Shown: one piece after another, positions 1-8,622 of the stretch
Position numbering within the stretch: the stretch's first letter is position 1
Layout: every line of letters starts with the position of its first letter
Assembly (NCBI GenBank): GCA_947476695.1
Contig: CANJRD010000014.1
Location: 1-64,000 of the forward strand
Direction of reading: 5' to 3'
DNA: 64,000 bases
DNA from: Rhodospirillaceae bacterium
GTDB taxonomy: Bacteria > Pseudomonadota > Alphaproteobacteria > Rhodospirillales > Rhodospirillaceae
Position numbers and translations under genes: made by a program
The notes under the pieces: generated by a model
The model's database searches: none
What the model was told of the DNA's origin: nothing
Seen by the model: the letters and a program-made list of their open reading frames with translations, nothing else

Positions 1-1
1 G

Positions 2-73
2 CCGTATCTGGCCGATAACATCCACGCCAATCATCCCCCCAGCATCCTTCCCGGCAAAAGGAAGGGACGCTGA
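2..73 (+). CDS. C-terminal tail of an open frame, probably an IS21-like transposition gene (partial)
   Basis: Frame 2 reads 23 codons from the left edge to a TGA at 71-73 and ends in the basic tail ILPGKRKGR. The start is outside the window. I cannot name the protein from this tail alone. Its position directly before G-rich repeats typical of IS21 ends suggests an IstA- or IstB-type gene, but it could be any gene truncated by the window edge. Confidence 0.3.
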   Translation, partial: PYLADNIHANHPPSILPGKRKGR

Positions 74-85
74 CACAAAGTCAGA

Positions 86-142
86 GGGGGTCAGAATTGG
101 ACGCGAAAATCGCCCCTCAGGGGGTCAAAATTGCACGCGATT
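86..142. repeat. two direct repeats at the IS end
   Basis: Copy one (from 86) and copy two (from 120) share GGGGGTCARAATTGSACGCGA with two differences and are 34 bp apart. Multiple terminal repeats that bind the transposase are a known feature of IS21-type ends. This supports the mobile-element call. Confidence 0.5.
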
Positions 143-164
143 TTGCACGTTGAGGCGCAATAAG

Positions 165-1484
165 TTACGCGTTTGGTGTCGCATCCTCGGACATGGGCTG
201 GTTTGTCAGATCCGGCATTAATAGGGCTGCGATAAAGCTGATGACAGCACAGACCAGGATATATCCCGAGATCGACCACCCACTCCCCGTACTGGCCAAC
301 AAAGCTGTCGCGATGATTGGCGCCGGCCCCCCCGCGAACACTGAAGCAAGCTGGTAACCTAGCGATGCACCCGAGTACCGAAGGCGTGCGGGAAACGCTT
401 CAGCGATCAGCGCTGCTTGTGGGCCATACATCATATCATGTGGGATGAGGGAGAGTGCGATCGCCACAAAGATGAGCGTCGTCGAGCCGGTGTTAAGCAG
501 TGCGATGTAAGCAAATGCGTAGATGCCGGTCGTGATTGCGCCGAGTAGGTAGATGCGACGGCGGCCGAAGCGGTCTGACAGGTGTCCGAATAGCGGTATT
601 GCGACAAAGGAAATTGCAGAGGCAACGAGCACACCCGTCAACAGCAAGTCTCGCGAGACGTTAAGCGTTCCTGTTCCATATGCGAAAATGAACGCCGTGA
701 AGACATAGAATGGTGATTGCTCGCCGGTTCGAGCCAATGCGGCCAGGATAATCTCTTTTGGATGCTTCTTGATCACATCCGATACGGGGGTGCGAGCAAT
801 TTGGCCCCGGGCCGCGAGCTTGCTGAAAGCAGGGCTTTCCTCGATCCCAACGCGGATGTAGAGGCCAATGCCTACGAGCACGATGCTGGCCAAGAACGGT
901 ATACGCCATCCCCAGGTCAGAAAGTCCGGACCGGACAGAGCGCTAAAGCCGAGTACCGCGAAGTTTGCTAGGAACAAACCAGCCGGAACGCCGAATTGCG
1001 GCCATGAAGCGATGAAGCCGCGATGAGCGTTGGTTTTGGCCCATTCCATCGACAGCAGCACCGACCCGCCCCACTCGCCACCAACCCCGATACCTTGGAT
1101 AAAGCGGAGCACGGTGAGTAATACCGCGCCGTAAATGCCAATCTCGGCATAGGACGGAATTAATCCTACGAGAAAAGTCGCTACGCCCATCAATATCAGC
1201 GTGACGACGAGTGTCGACTTGCGGCCCAACCGGTCGCCGAAATGGCCAAAGATTGCTGCGCCGATGGGCCTGGCGAAGAACCCCACAGCATAAACCGCGA
1301 ACGCCTGAAGCGTGCCAACGAGAGGCTCGGACTCTGGGAAATAGAGCTTCCCGAACACGAGCCCCGTTACGGTACTGTATAGGAAGAAGTCATACCATTC
1401 GATCGTGGTGCCGATGGTGGCGGCGACGATTGCGCGACGCAATTGCTTGGCATTTTGCGCCGACAGATCGAGTTCTCCTGACAT
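165..1484 (-). CDS. MFS transporter, metabolite:H+ symporter (MHS) family
   Basis: A 439-residue membrane protein of the major facilitator superfamily, probably a proton symporter for an organic acid, osmolyte or aromatic acid in the inner membrane. The N-terminal TIEWYDFFLYS stretch, the loop motif GHFGDRLGRK near residue 80 and the GVGGEWGG motif near residue 135 are hallmarks of the MHS (ShiA/ProP/KgtP) subfamily, as is the length. A purine-rich ribosome-binding site (AGGGGGAACG) lies directly before the ATG. It stands alone beside the IS end and the substrate cannot be read from the sequence. Confidence 0.88.
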   Translation of the reverse strand: MSGELDLSAQNAKQLRRAIVAATIGTTIEWYDFFLYSTVTGLVFGKLYFPESEPLVGTLQAFAVYAVGFFARPIGAAIFGHFGDRLGRKSTLVVTLILMGVATFLVGLIPSYAEIGIYGAVLLTVLRFIQGIGVGGEWGGSVLLSMEWAKTNAHRGFIASWPQFGVPAGLFLANFAVLGFSALSGPDFLTWGWRIPFLASIVLVGIGLYIRVGIEESPAFSKLAARGQIARTPVSDVIKKHPKEIILAALARTGEQSPFYVFTAFIFAYGTGTLNVSRDLLLTGVLVASAISFVAIPLFGHLSDRFGRRRIYLLGAITTGIYAFAYIALLNTGSTTLIFVAIALSLIPHDMMYGPQAALIAEAFPARLRYSGASLGYQLASVFAGGPAPIIATALLASTGSGWSISGYILVCAVISFIAALLMPDLTNQPMSEDATPNA

Positions 1485-1984
1485 CGTTCCCCCTCTGCGT
1501 CCGGTCGGTATGGACGCGTCCCTTAATTAGGCTTACCCCAAGGCAGGCATGGTATCAGCCTATGAGGTTGCCGGTCTATTTGCCCGTCTCTGAAAGGATA
1601 TGGACCGGACTCAGCCAGGATTTGGCGACGCCAGGAACTAACCTGCGGAGCGCGCGTTCAGCTGCTGGGAGGTCGTTCCGAGTGGTCGCGCTATGTCAAT
1701 CATCCTCATCTGCCTTCTTGTCGCCTTCTGGGCACTAACCGTCATCGCCGGGTTTGGCGCCGCCTACCTTGTCGAGCGTTGGCTGCCCTTCCATTAGGCA
1801 GCAGCTGCATTGCGAATGGCTTGGGCGGATATCGCCTGAAGCTTCCAGCCTGTAGAATCCTTGCTATTCTCCGTTAGGAGGGGCTGGGGCAGGCCGCCGA
1901 CTTGAAGAGTCGGCCATCACCAGATCCCAAATTCTCTGTATACCTGCGAACCGAATACGGTTAGCGGCGACTTTCCGGGCGATA
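1485..1984. other. 500-bp intergenic region
   Basis: A gene-poor spacer between two divergently oriented genes, so it should carry promoters for both. It contains one short membrane-type open frame (1693-1797, listed separately). I see no tRNA, no strong terminator and no clear sigma-70 pair. Confidence 0.4.
1693..1797 (+). CDS. possible 34-residue single-span membrane protein
   Basis: ATG to TAG encodes 34 residues. The first 26 form one hydrophobic segment (MSIILICLLVAFWALTVIAG and onward), ending in the polar tail ERWLPFH. A GGAGG lies about 17 bases upstream, further than ideal. The composition is what a genuine small membrane protein would show, but random GC-rich DNA can also produce this. 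No family is recognised. Confidence 0.28.
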   Translation: MSIILICLLVAFWALTVIAGFGAAYLVERWLPFH

Positions 1985-3496
1985 ATGCGGTGTCGTGAAA
2001 ACATAGCGGGGATGGACGGCCGCGCGCAGCTGCTTCTGCTGACGCTTGTGGTGATTCTCCTGCGTGCCGCATTCCTCAATAGTCCCGCAGTCCATATCGA
2101 TGAGCAATTCTATCTCACAGTAGCGGACAAATGGATTCATCACGGTCTTATCCCGTTCGTAGACATCTGGGATCGAAAGCCGCTTGGCACTTTCGTGCTG
2201 TACGCGCTGCCGGCACTCTTCGCGAACGGCATTCTCGCATACCAAGTCTTGGCGATCGGTTTTGTTGTCGCGACGTGCCTTATTGTTGTTCGCATCGGCC
2301 AACAGCTGTGTTTTGAACCCGACACGTCGTTTGCCGCAGCTGTTATTTACGCAATCGCCACCGTGCTCATGGAAGGTGCGGGTGCTCAGACTCCAATTTT
2401 TTACAATCTTTTCGTTGCCGCCGCCGTCCTCTTCTTGCTGACGGATATGGCGCGGGAAAACGCGTCGGGGGCTATTCAAGCTGCACTCTCATCGAGCGCT
2501 CTTTTCGGCATCGCAATTCAGATAAAATATATATGCGCGATTGAAAGTGCGGTTCTTTCCCTGGTCTACCTCATCCATTTGTATCTGCGTCGACGGCAAA
2601 GCGTTGCGCTCCTTGCCGTACTTGCCGTTGGCATGATGGTGCTGGGTATTTTGCCGACCGCTGCGGTCGCTTTGTACTATTTAGAAATAGGTCACTTTGC
2701 CGAATTCTTTGCTTCCAACTTCGCATCAATTTTCGCAAAGCGACTCTGGAATCTCGAAACTACGGAGTACTTGCGTCGGTTTATTGAGTCGTCGCTGTTT
2801 TGCATTTTCTTTCTTCCGTTCGCGGCTTACGCATTGGTGTCTGTCCACCGCGACCAGGCGGAGGCTCGGGGCGGTCGTATCGTCATCTTTATCTGGCTAG
2901 TGGCGGCTCTGCCGGGTGCTCTGGGCTTGGGAAATCCGACACGCCATTATTTCTTACCGACGCTTGCGCCGCTGTCGCTCATGGCCGCGCTTGGCTGGCA
3001 AAAAATCTGTCTTGCTCTGGGCGTGTCTCGTCGCCGCCTTGTCGTGCTGGCCGCGATCTTGCTCGTGCCGGTTATTGGCTGCCTTGTGATCGCCGTCGAG
3101 AATCCGCTTGAGCGCGGCGAGGCGCATGATGTGCGTGCGGTGGCGAGCTACATCGGAAGTCATACACCAGGCAATTCATGCGCTTTCGTTTTTAACCGCC
3201 TGCCGATTCTCTACTATCTCGCCGACGTCTGCGCGCCGTCGGTATACCTTTTCCCGAATCATTTGTCCGAGATCGCCGAGGTACAGACACCTGGTCGAGA
3301 GCGGCTTATAGAGCTTCAGCGTGTGTTGGAGTCGAAGCCGCCGGTTATCTACGTTCGTCGTCCGTACTCCAGTGATGTGGATGCGGAAGCCATGTCGATG
3401 CTGGAGAAGAAGCTAGACGCTGACTACGTCCTGAAATACGTGCGGCGCGGTGATCGCCAATTTCACGATGTATATGAGGCAAAGCCCCGGCGTTAG
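1985..3496 (+). CDS. GT39-like integral membrane glycosyltransferase
   Basis: A polytopic membrane protein of 503 residues resembling the RgtA/ArnT/PMT-type family that uses polyprenyl-phosphate sugars as donors. The N-terminal periplasmic loop carries HIDEQFYL, the acidic pair expected in the first loop, followed by WDRKPLG. About ten hydrophobic helices follow, then a soluble C-terminal tail of about 110 residues. A second ATG at 2012 (MDGRAQLLLL) directly precedes the first helix and may be the real start. Its stop codon overlaps that of the convergent DPM1-like gene, which would make its lipid-linked donor. Base composition is visibly less GC-rich than most of the window, suggesting acquisition. 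Confidence 0.72.
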   Translation: MRCRENIAGMDGRAQLLLLTLVVILLRAAFLNSPAVHIDEQFYLTVADKWIHHGLIPFVDIWDRKPLGTFVLYALPALFANGILAYQVLAIGFVVATCLIVVRIGQQLCFEPDTSFAAAVIYAIATVLMEGAGAQTPIFYNLFVAAAVLFLLTDMARENASGAIQAALSSSALFGIAIQIKYICAIESAVLSLVYLIHLYLRRRQSVALLAVLAVGMMVLGILPTAAVALYYLEIGHFAEFFASNFASIFAKRLWNLETTEYLRRFIESSLFCIFFLPFAAYALVSVHRDQAEARGGRIVIFIWLVAALPGALGLGNPTRHYFLPTLAPLSLMAALGWQKICLALGVSRRRLVVLAAILLVPVIGCLVIAVENPLERGEAHDVRAVASYIGSHTPGNSCAFVFNRLPILYYLADVCAPSVYLFPNHLSEIAEVQTPGRERLIELQRVLESKPPVIYVRRPYSSDVDAEAMSMLEKKLDADYVLKYVRRGDRQFHDVYEAKPRR

Positions 3497-4620
3497 GACC
3501 GGTTGGTCGTGGCGGCCGCTGTGGACATATGTGTCCAAAGCGTGCTTAGGATGGCTCCGGCAGCGCCAGCCAGCCACCACATGCGGGTCTCATTATAGAG
3601 AACGCCAGCCAAGCTAAGATTTCCCGCTAACCCCACGCTTGCCGTCATCAAGAACGAGAATAGGTCGACGATAGCCGCGGTGCTGTCGGTGCGACGGCGC
3701 TTGAATGACGCCGTAAGGATGTAACTTACCACGACGCCAAAAATAGAGGCGACAGCTTGGGCTACCCCAAACTCAAGCCAACGGAGAGCGCCAGACAGCA
3801 GTCCTAGATGTATGACAACGGCCCCAACAAGAAGCCCGGCCAGGAAAAGCGGTCTCACCGGTACGTATTGGCCTACCGCCTTTTTTGCGAGCAGTAATGC
3901 GTGCTCAATGACGACCTGTGAATCCAATTTGCTCTCGCCGTGCATACGAGCACGAAACTGGTAGGGAAGCTCAGCTACGCGCAGGGCGTCAGGCGATGAT
4001 GCGAGCAAGTCGAGAAGTATTTTGTAGCCGTTGCCGGCGAGGCGATGGGTTGCGTTTAGGAAACATTCCCGGCGCACCATGAAGAAACCGCTCATCGGGT
4101 CGGTCAGTCGTGTGCGGACCACGAGCTGGCTGAGCGAGGTCGCTAGTCGGCTCATCATGTGTCTGGTTTTTGACCACTCTCCGACGCTGCCTCCATTCGT
4201 GTAGCGCGAGCCAACAACAAGGTCGGTTTCACGGGCCTCAAGAAGTCGCAGCATTGGGACGAGCAAAGATTCGTCGTGCTGTAAATCAGCGTCCATGATC
4301 GCCACGTATGGCGCGTTTACACTGAGCACGCCTTCGATAACGGCGGACGAAAGTCCCCGGCGTCCTACGCGCTGAATGCAGCGGATGTGGGGAAGGGTGC
4401 GTCCGATTTGGTTGACAACTTCAGCCGTGCCGTCCGGGGAGTCATCGTCAACGAAGATGACTTCCCACGCATGGCCCACAAGCGCTGCTTCGAGCTTCTC
4501 GACTAAGAGAGGAATGTTTGCGGACTCATTGTATGTCGGCACAATGATCGCGAGATCTGCCGGCAGGCGGGCTCGCAGAATTCCAGTTGCGGGCAGTAAA
4601 GTGGGATCAAGGGTTAGCAT
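3493..4620 (-). CDS. polyprenol-phosphate mannosyltransferase with C-terminal GtrA domain
   Basis: A GT2 enzyme expected to transfer a hexose (mannose or glucose) from a nucleotide sugar to polyprenyl phosphate on the cytosolic membrane face. The GT-A fold shows IIVPTYNESANI, VDDDSPDGTAEVV and the metal-binding MDADLQHD; the DPM1-type SGFFMVRR and GYKILLDLL follow. After residue 240 a four-helix GtrA/DPMS2-like domain anchors or flips the product. I chose the ATG at 4620 because the only upstream start in frame is a TTG at 4644. The product is plausibly the donor for the convergent GT39-like gene. A close paralogue lacking the GtrA part lies at 11991. Confidence 0.82.
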   Translation of the reverse strand: MLTLDPTLLPATGILRARLPADLAIIVPTYNESANIPLLVEKLEAALVGHAWEVIFVDDDSPDGTAEVVNQIGRTLPHIRCIQRVGRRGLSSAVIEGVLSVNAPYVAIMDADLQHDESLLVPMLRLLEARETDLVVGSRYTNGGSVGEWSKTRHMMSRLATSLSQLVVRTRLTDPMSGFFMVRRECFLNATHRLAGNGYKILLDLLASSPDALRVAELPYQFRARMHGESKLDSQVVIEHALLLAKKAVGQYVPVRPLFLAGLLVGAVVIHLGLLSGALRWLEFGVAQAVASIFGVVVSYILTASFKRRRTDSTAAIVDLFSFLMTASVGLAGNLSLAGVLYNETRMWWLAGAAGAILSTLWTHMSTAAATTNRS

Positions 4621-5212
4621 CGGTACCGCACGCCACTCACACAAATTGCTGATTCATGCTCAAAGCTTCGCAACCACAGCAGCACTAGGCGCCCCGTCGT
4701 CGCGCGTTATGCAATTCGCAGTCTTCGGAAGCCCCCAAACTCAACGTAACTGCCAGCCTAAGCCAATCTCAAAGGTGGCACAATTGCTGTTCGGCCAAAC
4801 GCAAGGTTGTGGGCCAGGGTTGTCGCGTCGCATTAAGGGTTGCCTGTCCGGGCGAAGCACCGAAAAACGTGCGACGGGGCGTTGGGCACATCGACGGAAC
4901 CATAGAACACAAAAGACGTTGGTCAGGCGAACCCGCAGGCTGGTTGCTGGGACCCCGAATCGCACTCCGGAAATGCAGCTACGGGACGTCATTCACAAGG
5001 CAGCGCAGGATTCAATCTCTTCAGTATGTTGCTTGCGATCGTCGGAGCCATCGATGTGCTTGTGGTCTATCGCGCCGTGAGGCGCGTTTAGCATTCAGAT
5101 ACGAAGCGCGCATGCGCGGTAATAGGGGCGCGGCCCAATTCGGGGTCGTGCCTCTTCCTTCATTTCGAAGGGTCGCCTAGTGTCTGTGGACAGGGTCTGG
5201 TGAGGTTATTGA
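4621..5212. other. 592-bp intergenic region, nothing recognised
   Basis: Spacer between the divergent DPM1-GtrA and glyoxalase II genes. Open frames here have poor coding character and no family resemblance. A 21-codon hydrophobic frame near 5026-5091 (MLLAIVGAIDVLVVYRAVRR) is too short to call. No RNA gene or clear terminator was seen. Confidence 0.35.
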
Positions 5213-5992
5213 ATGACGACTCTCGAAATCCGACAGCTTCCGATCTTGAGTGACAACTACATTTACCTAATTCGGGATCCGTCCAGCGGTGCCGTAGGGG
5301 TCGTCGACCCTGCTGGGGTGACGCCGGTGCTGCGTGAGGTCGAGCGCTCGGGTTGGAAGATCACTCACGTATTGAACACACATCATCATCAAGATCATGT
5401 TGGCGGTAATTATGAACTCAAGTGGCTGACCGGCTGCAAGATCGTAGGGCCAGCGGTCGACGACCGGCGTATTCCCGGCATCGACTTCCGCGTGAATGAT
5501 GGCGATGTTTTTCTGTTTGGCGATGCCAAGGCCGAGATCATTTTCGTTCCTGGCCATACGACAGGCCATATCGCCTATTGGTTCCGGGACTCTAATGCCC
5601 TGTTTTGCGGCGATACGCTTTTTTCGATCGGGTGTGGACGGGTGTTCGAAGGCACGCCGGCGCAGATGTGGCAAAGCCTGCTCCGCTTAAGAGCCTTGCC
5701 CCCCGAAACGCGTGTTTACTGTGCACATGAGTATACGCAGGCCAACATTCAGTTTGCTCTTACAGTGGATGCTGAGAATGAAGCCTTGCGTCGTCGCGCT
5801 GCGGATGTGAACGACGCCCGTGCGCACGGTCGCCCCACGGTGCCATCATTGTTGAGTGATGAGATTGCCGCAAATCCCTTCCTTCGTGCGGATCAACCAG
5901 AATTGGCGGAGGCCGTAGGCATGGTGGGCAAGGATGCAGCGGAAGTCTTCGCCGAGATTCGACGTAGGAAGGATATATTCAAAGCGGCCTGA
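5213..5992 (+). CDS. gloB: hydroxyacylglutathione hydrolase (glyoxalase II)
   Basis: Hydrolyses S-lactoylglutathione to lactate and glutathione, the second step of methylglyoxal detoxification in the cytosol. It is a metallo-beta-lactamase fold protein of 259 residues, the usual GloB length. The binuclear zinc motif THHHQDH is at residues 56-62, with the downstream metal ligands in GHTTGH, the FCGDTLF segment and YCAHEYT. The C-terminal HAGH domain (NPFLRAD onward) completes the family architecture. The TGAGGT before the ATG may serve as ribosome-binding site. It stands alone and ends against the convergent SemiSWEET gene. Confidence 0.93.
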   Translation: MTTLEIRQLPILSDNYIYLIRDPSSGAVGVVDPAGVTPVLREVERSGWKITHVLNTHHHQDHVGGNYELKWLTGCKIVGPAVDDRRIPGIDFRVNDGDVFLFGDAKAEIIFVPGHTTGHIAYWFRDSNALFCGDTLFSIGCGRVFEGTPAQMWQSLLRLRALPPETRVYCAHEYTQANIQFALTVDAENEALRRRAADVNDARAHGRPTVPSLLSDEIAANPFLRADQPELAEAVGMVGKDAAEVFAEIRRRKDIFKAA

Positions 5993-6289
5993 TTAGGCAG
6001 ACGGATCGATCGCGTCCGCCACGCGATTTTTTGTGGCGTGCGGCAAGAGTTTCATTGTCAGGATGAATGCCGACAAGATCAGGCAAATCGCGTTGGTCGC
6101 GATAAGTGGCCACTGGCTCGTGAGGATCCCGTAGGCGGTCCACAAAGCAAAGCCCGTAACCGTTAGGATGTACATGCCTGATGAGATGTCCTTCGTCTCG
6201 CGGGATTTGATGATTTTCCAAGCCTGCGGCGTGAAGCTGATTGTGGACGCGCAGGCCGCCAAAGTCCCAATCACCGCAATCAAATCCAC
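5993..6289 (-). CDS. SemiSWEET sugar transporter (MtN3/PQ-loop family)
   Basis: A 98-residue, three-helix membrane protein. SemiSWEETs dimerise to carry sugars across the inner membrane. The diagnostic helix-1 segment FTPQAWKIIKSRETKDIS (PQ motif plus KxxKxxxxxxIS) is followed by two more hydrophobic helices. I chose the GTG at 6289 because GGAGG sits five bases upstream and the length then fits the family. The same frame is open further upstream, with an ATG at 6400, so a longer form cannot be excluded. The stop directly abuts glyoxalase II in convergent orientation. Confidence 0.75.
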   Translation of the reverse strand: MDLIAVIGTLAACASTISFTPQAWKIIKSRETKDISSGMYILTVTGFALWTAYGILTSQWPLIATNAICLILSAFILTMKLLPHATKNRVADAIDPSA

Positions 6290-6479
6290 GTCCGCCTCCA
6301 GATCACGCCTCAGATAGCGAAACGCCGCAATCGGTAGAGGTGTCGCGGCGAGGCCACCCAAGGGCCTAAGCACGCAAAAGCTGCAAACAGTTAGGGTCAT
6401 TCCCGTTCCCTTTTCTTGCAGCGTCCTGGACTTCCCGCGCGTTAGTCCCTCGCCAGGAACCGCCAAAAAGGGCCAGTCG

Positions 6480-7157
6480 ATGCACGTTGTGCTCGCCGAC
6501 GACCACGATCTCGTTCGGGATGGGCTAAGGGCGCATCTTGAGGCCATCGGCGGCGAGATCGTCATCACCGAAGCCGGATCTTGCGGGGATGTCTTGGCGC
6601 TTGTTGGAACTGGCGCTCAGCCCGATATCATCCTGCTGGACCTGAACATGCCTGGCATGGGCGCTGCCGGCGGTACCGGGGACGGCATGCAGGGATTGCG
6701 CACCATCACCGGAGCCTTCCCGGGCGTCCCCGTGATTATCGTGTCTGGGTACTCGGATACTGCGACCGTCGCGGCGGCCATGAGGAATGGCGCGCGCGGC
6801 TTTGTGCCCAAGACCAGCGGTGGCCGAAGTGTGATAGCAGCGCTTCACCAAGTGTTGGACGGTGGCATTTTTGTGCCCGAAGTACCAACCATCGACCCCA
6901 ATGCGGTTTGGCCGCCCTCGGCGGCCGGTCAAATGTCGACGGGTTCCGGCCATCCCTTGAGCCTTGTAAGTGCCCGGGAAGGGATGGTTCTCCAACTCCT
7001 CGTTCGTGGGCTTACGAATAAGGAAATTGCGCTGCAACTAGGCGTAAAAGAGATCACGGTGAAGGTCCACCTTCAGCATGCATATCGTAAGATTGGTGCA
7101 TCCAATCGGGCAGATGCCGTGCGGATTGTGCTGCATGCTGCCCCCCCCGGAGGATAA
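6480..7157 (+). CDS. LuxR/NarL-type response regulator with an enlarged receiver loop
   Basis: A two-component output protein of 225 residues. The N-terminal receiver domain has the acidic pocket DDHD at 7-10, phospho-acceptor D54 in LLDLNMPGM, S89 and K108 (FVPKTSGG). The C-terminal half is a LuxR helix-turn-helix (residues about 160-222) with SAREGMVLQLLVRGLTNKEI and VKVHLQHAYRKIGASNR. Just after the phosphorylation site there is a Gly/Ala-rich insert (GAAGGTGDG) not found in ordinary NarL/FixJ proteins. No histidine kinase is adjacent, so it is an orphan regulator. Target unknown. Confidence 0.85.
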   Translation: MHVVLADDHDLVRDGLRAHLEAIGGEIVITEAGSCGDVLALVGTGAQPDIILLDLNMPGMGAAGGTGDGMQGLRTITGAFPGVPVIIVSGYSDTATVAAAMRNGARGFVPKTSGGRSVIAALHQVLDGGIFVPEVPTIDPNAVWPPSAAGQMSTGSGHPLSLVSAREGMVLQLLVRGLTNKEIALQLGVKEITVKVHLQHAYRKIGASNRADAVRIVLHAAPPGG

Positions 7158-7518
7158 AGGGCTGCTTAGAGCTCTGGGTTAGCCAGCGTAGGGCTAGATA
7201 TCGACGGGTAAGATGCCCCCATAAGTAGGGGTATGAGGGGCTCCACAGCGTTGTTCATTAACCGCGCGCGCGCGTGGTTCACGAGGGCGACGCCACGGCG
7301 TTGAGAAATAGCCTGCGTCCGTGGCCGAAGCGAAAAGCCTGAAAATATTAACGAATTTCGGCTACAAAGAACTCTCCAGCGGGTCGGGGCAACGCTAACG
7401 CGAAGTCTCGAATGCCTGCCGTTAGTCGTTGGTATGGGCGCGACGTGACTGGCCGCTTTACAGCCGGAAATAGCAATAGCTCGCCGATCCGTAACCATCC
7501 GGTAGTACGGAGGTCGCG
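7158..7518. other. 361-bp intergenic region
   Basis: No gene recognised. It contains an alternating GC tract with flanking complementary ends around 7260-7279 (AACC...GGTT) that could form a hairpin and end the response-regulator transcript, though no T-run follows. The ribosome-binding site of the next gene (GGAGG, 7508-7512) lies at its right edge. Confidence 0.35.
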
Positions 7519-8571
7519 GTGACCGACGCTGCGGAAAAACCTGCCGAGAAAGAAGCTCCGCCAGAAGCGAAGGGCGGTGATGATCGCGACACGCTGCACA
7601 CATTACGCCTGTCGGATATGCCCCTGACGCATCCGACGCTTAGGCGGTCGCGAATGATCAAGAACGCGAAGCTCGACAGCGTGATAGAGCTGTATCGCGA
7701 CCAGGACACCGGCTCCGGGCAAATAGAGGTTACGAAGGTCCCGGCAAAATTTGGTCTTCAGATGTCGCATCCCGACATGAGGATCCTTTTCGTCTTGGCC
7801 GAGATGCCGAGCTACGACGTCTATAGCTTGCGCGTTGCACTTCGTCAGGCGGGCATAGAAGTAAACTCGCAAGATGCGCTCAAGCTCTCGCCTGCGAAAG
7901 TCGCGGAACTCGGTGGCTTCATGAAGCGCTTCACCCACCCGCTTCTCATGCAGGTCTACGGTGATGAAGGCGTGAAAATGGAAACGTTTGCCGACGTTAT
8001 CCAGCTCTTCCGCGATCCGGATGTGCAAAAAGCTAAGCACAAGCTTACGCTTTTGGCAGGCAAGCTCGGCATCGAAATCATGGCGATTCCCCGCTTCCTC
8101 GAGGACTATGCCGACATCTTCATGTCGATCTCGTATTACCGACAGTGCCTCGATCGGGTCACCCCACACGTCGAAGATTTCTTCGTTGCCCTGAACGATC
8201 TGCGCAAGAATTTTCAGATGAAGAACAATCCGCAGTTCATCGTCGCGGCGAAAGAGATGGAGATGACCTTCGGATCGCTGTTGAGCTCGATGCACAAGAA
8301 GCTCGATAGCTTCGATCGGCGGACGCAAGATATGTGGAACGACCTCTCCGCTGAACGGTTCCGGAAAATCGAAGCGATTATCAAGACGTTCCATCAAATG
8401 ATGGGCGGTATCCTCTGCGCCCTCACCGTAAAAATGGATGCCTGGGTCGAACTGTTTCCTAACCGCAACGTGGGTGGCCCCGGTCGGCGTGGCGACTTCA
8501 TCCTTGGCGAGATGCGAACCGGTTTGCAGCGAATTCGAGACATTGAGGCGAGCGTTCTGTCTACCGACTAA
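7519..8571 (+). CDS. conserved hypothetical protein, mostly helical, cytosolic
   Basis: A soluble protein of 350 residues with no signal peptide or membrane segment. The first 25 residues are charged and disordered; from about residue 45 the sequence is regular and helical (KNAKLDSVIELYRDQDTGSG, then MSHPDMRILFVLAEMPSYDV). The GTG start is supported by GGAGG five bases upstream. It lies 51 bp before thioredoxin 2 on the same strand, so the two may be co-transcribed. I recall similar proteins of unknown role in other alphaproteobacteria, but cannot assign a domain or function. Confidence 0.7.
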   Translation: MTDAAEKPAEKEAPPEAKGGDDRDTLHTLRLSDMPLTHPTLRRSRMIKNAKLDSVIELYRDQDTGSGQIEVTKVPAKFGLQMSHPDMRILFVLAEMPSYDVYSLRVALRQAGIEVNSQDALKLSPAKVAELGGFMKRFTHPLLMQVYGDEGVKMETFADVIQLFRDPDVQKAKHKLTLLAGKLGIEIMAIPRFLEDYADIFMSISYYRQCLDRVTPHVEDFFVALNDLRKNFQMKNNPQFIVAAKEMEMTFGSLLSSMHKKLDSFDRRTQDMWNDLSAERFRKIEAIIKTFHQMMGGILCALTVKMDAWVELFPNRNVGGPGRRGDFILGEMRTGLQRIRDIEASVLSTD

Positions 8572-8622
8572 TTAAGCGCGAACGCCTCTGGCGATATGCG
8601 CGCCGATGCTTATATCGATCCC

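Larger units (their letters stand above)
1..163. mobile_element. right end of an IS21-like insertion sequence (partial)
   Basis: The window opens inside a short coding tail that is followed by two near-identical copies of a G-rich repeat beginning GGGGGTCARAATT. From memory, repeats of this style (GGGGGTCAAAATTGGACGC and variants) lie just outside the helper gene of IS21-family elements in proteobacteria. The neighbouring MFS gene is intact, so the element seems to end just after its stop codon. The family call rests on the repeats only, because the transposase genes lie outside the window. Confidence 0.45.

Noticed and set aside
7260..7279. Alternating GC tract as a possible Z-DNA or regulatory element
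   Set aside because: Only a short CG run with flanking AACC/GGTT; no further support.
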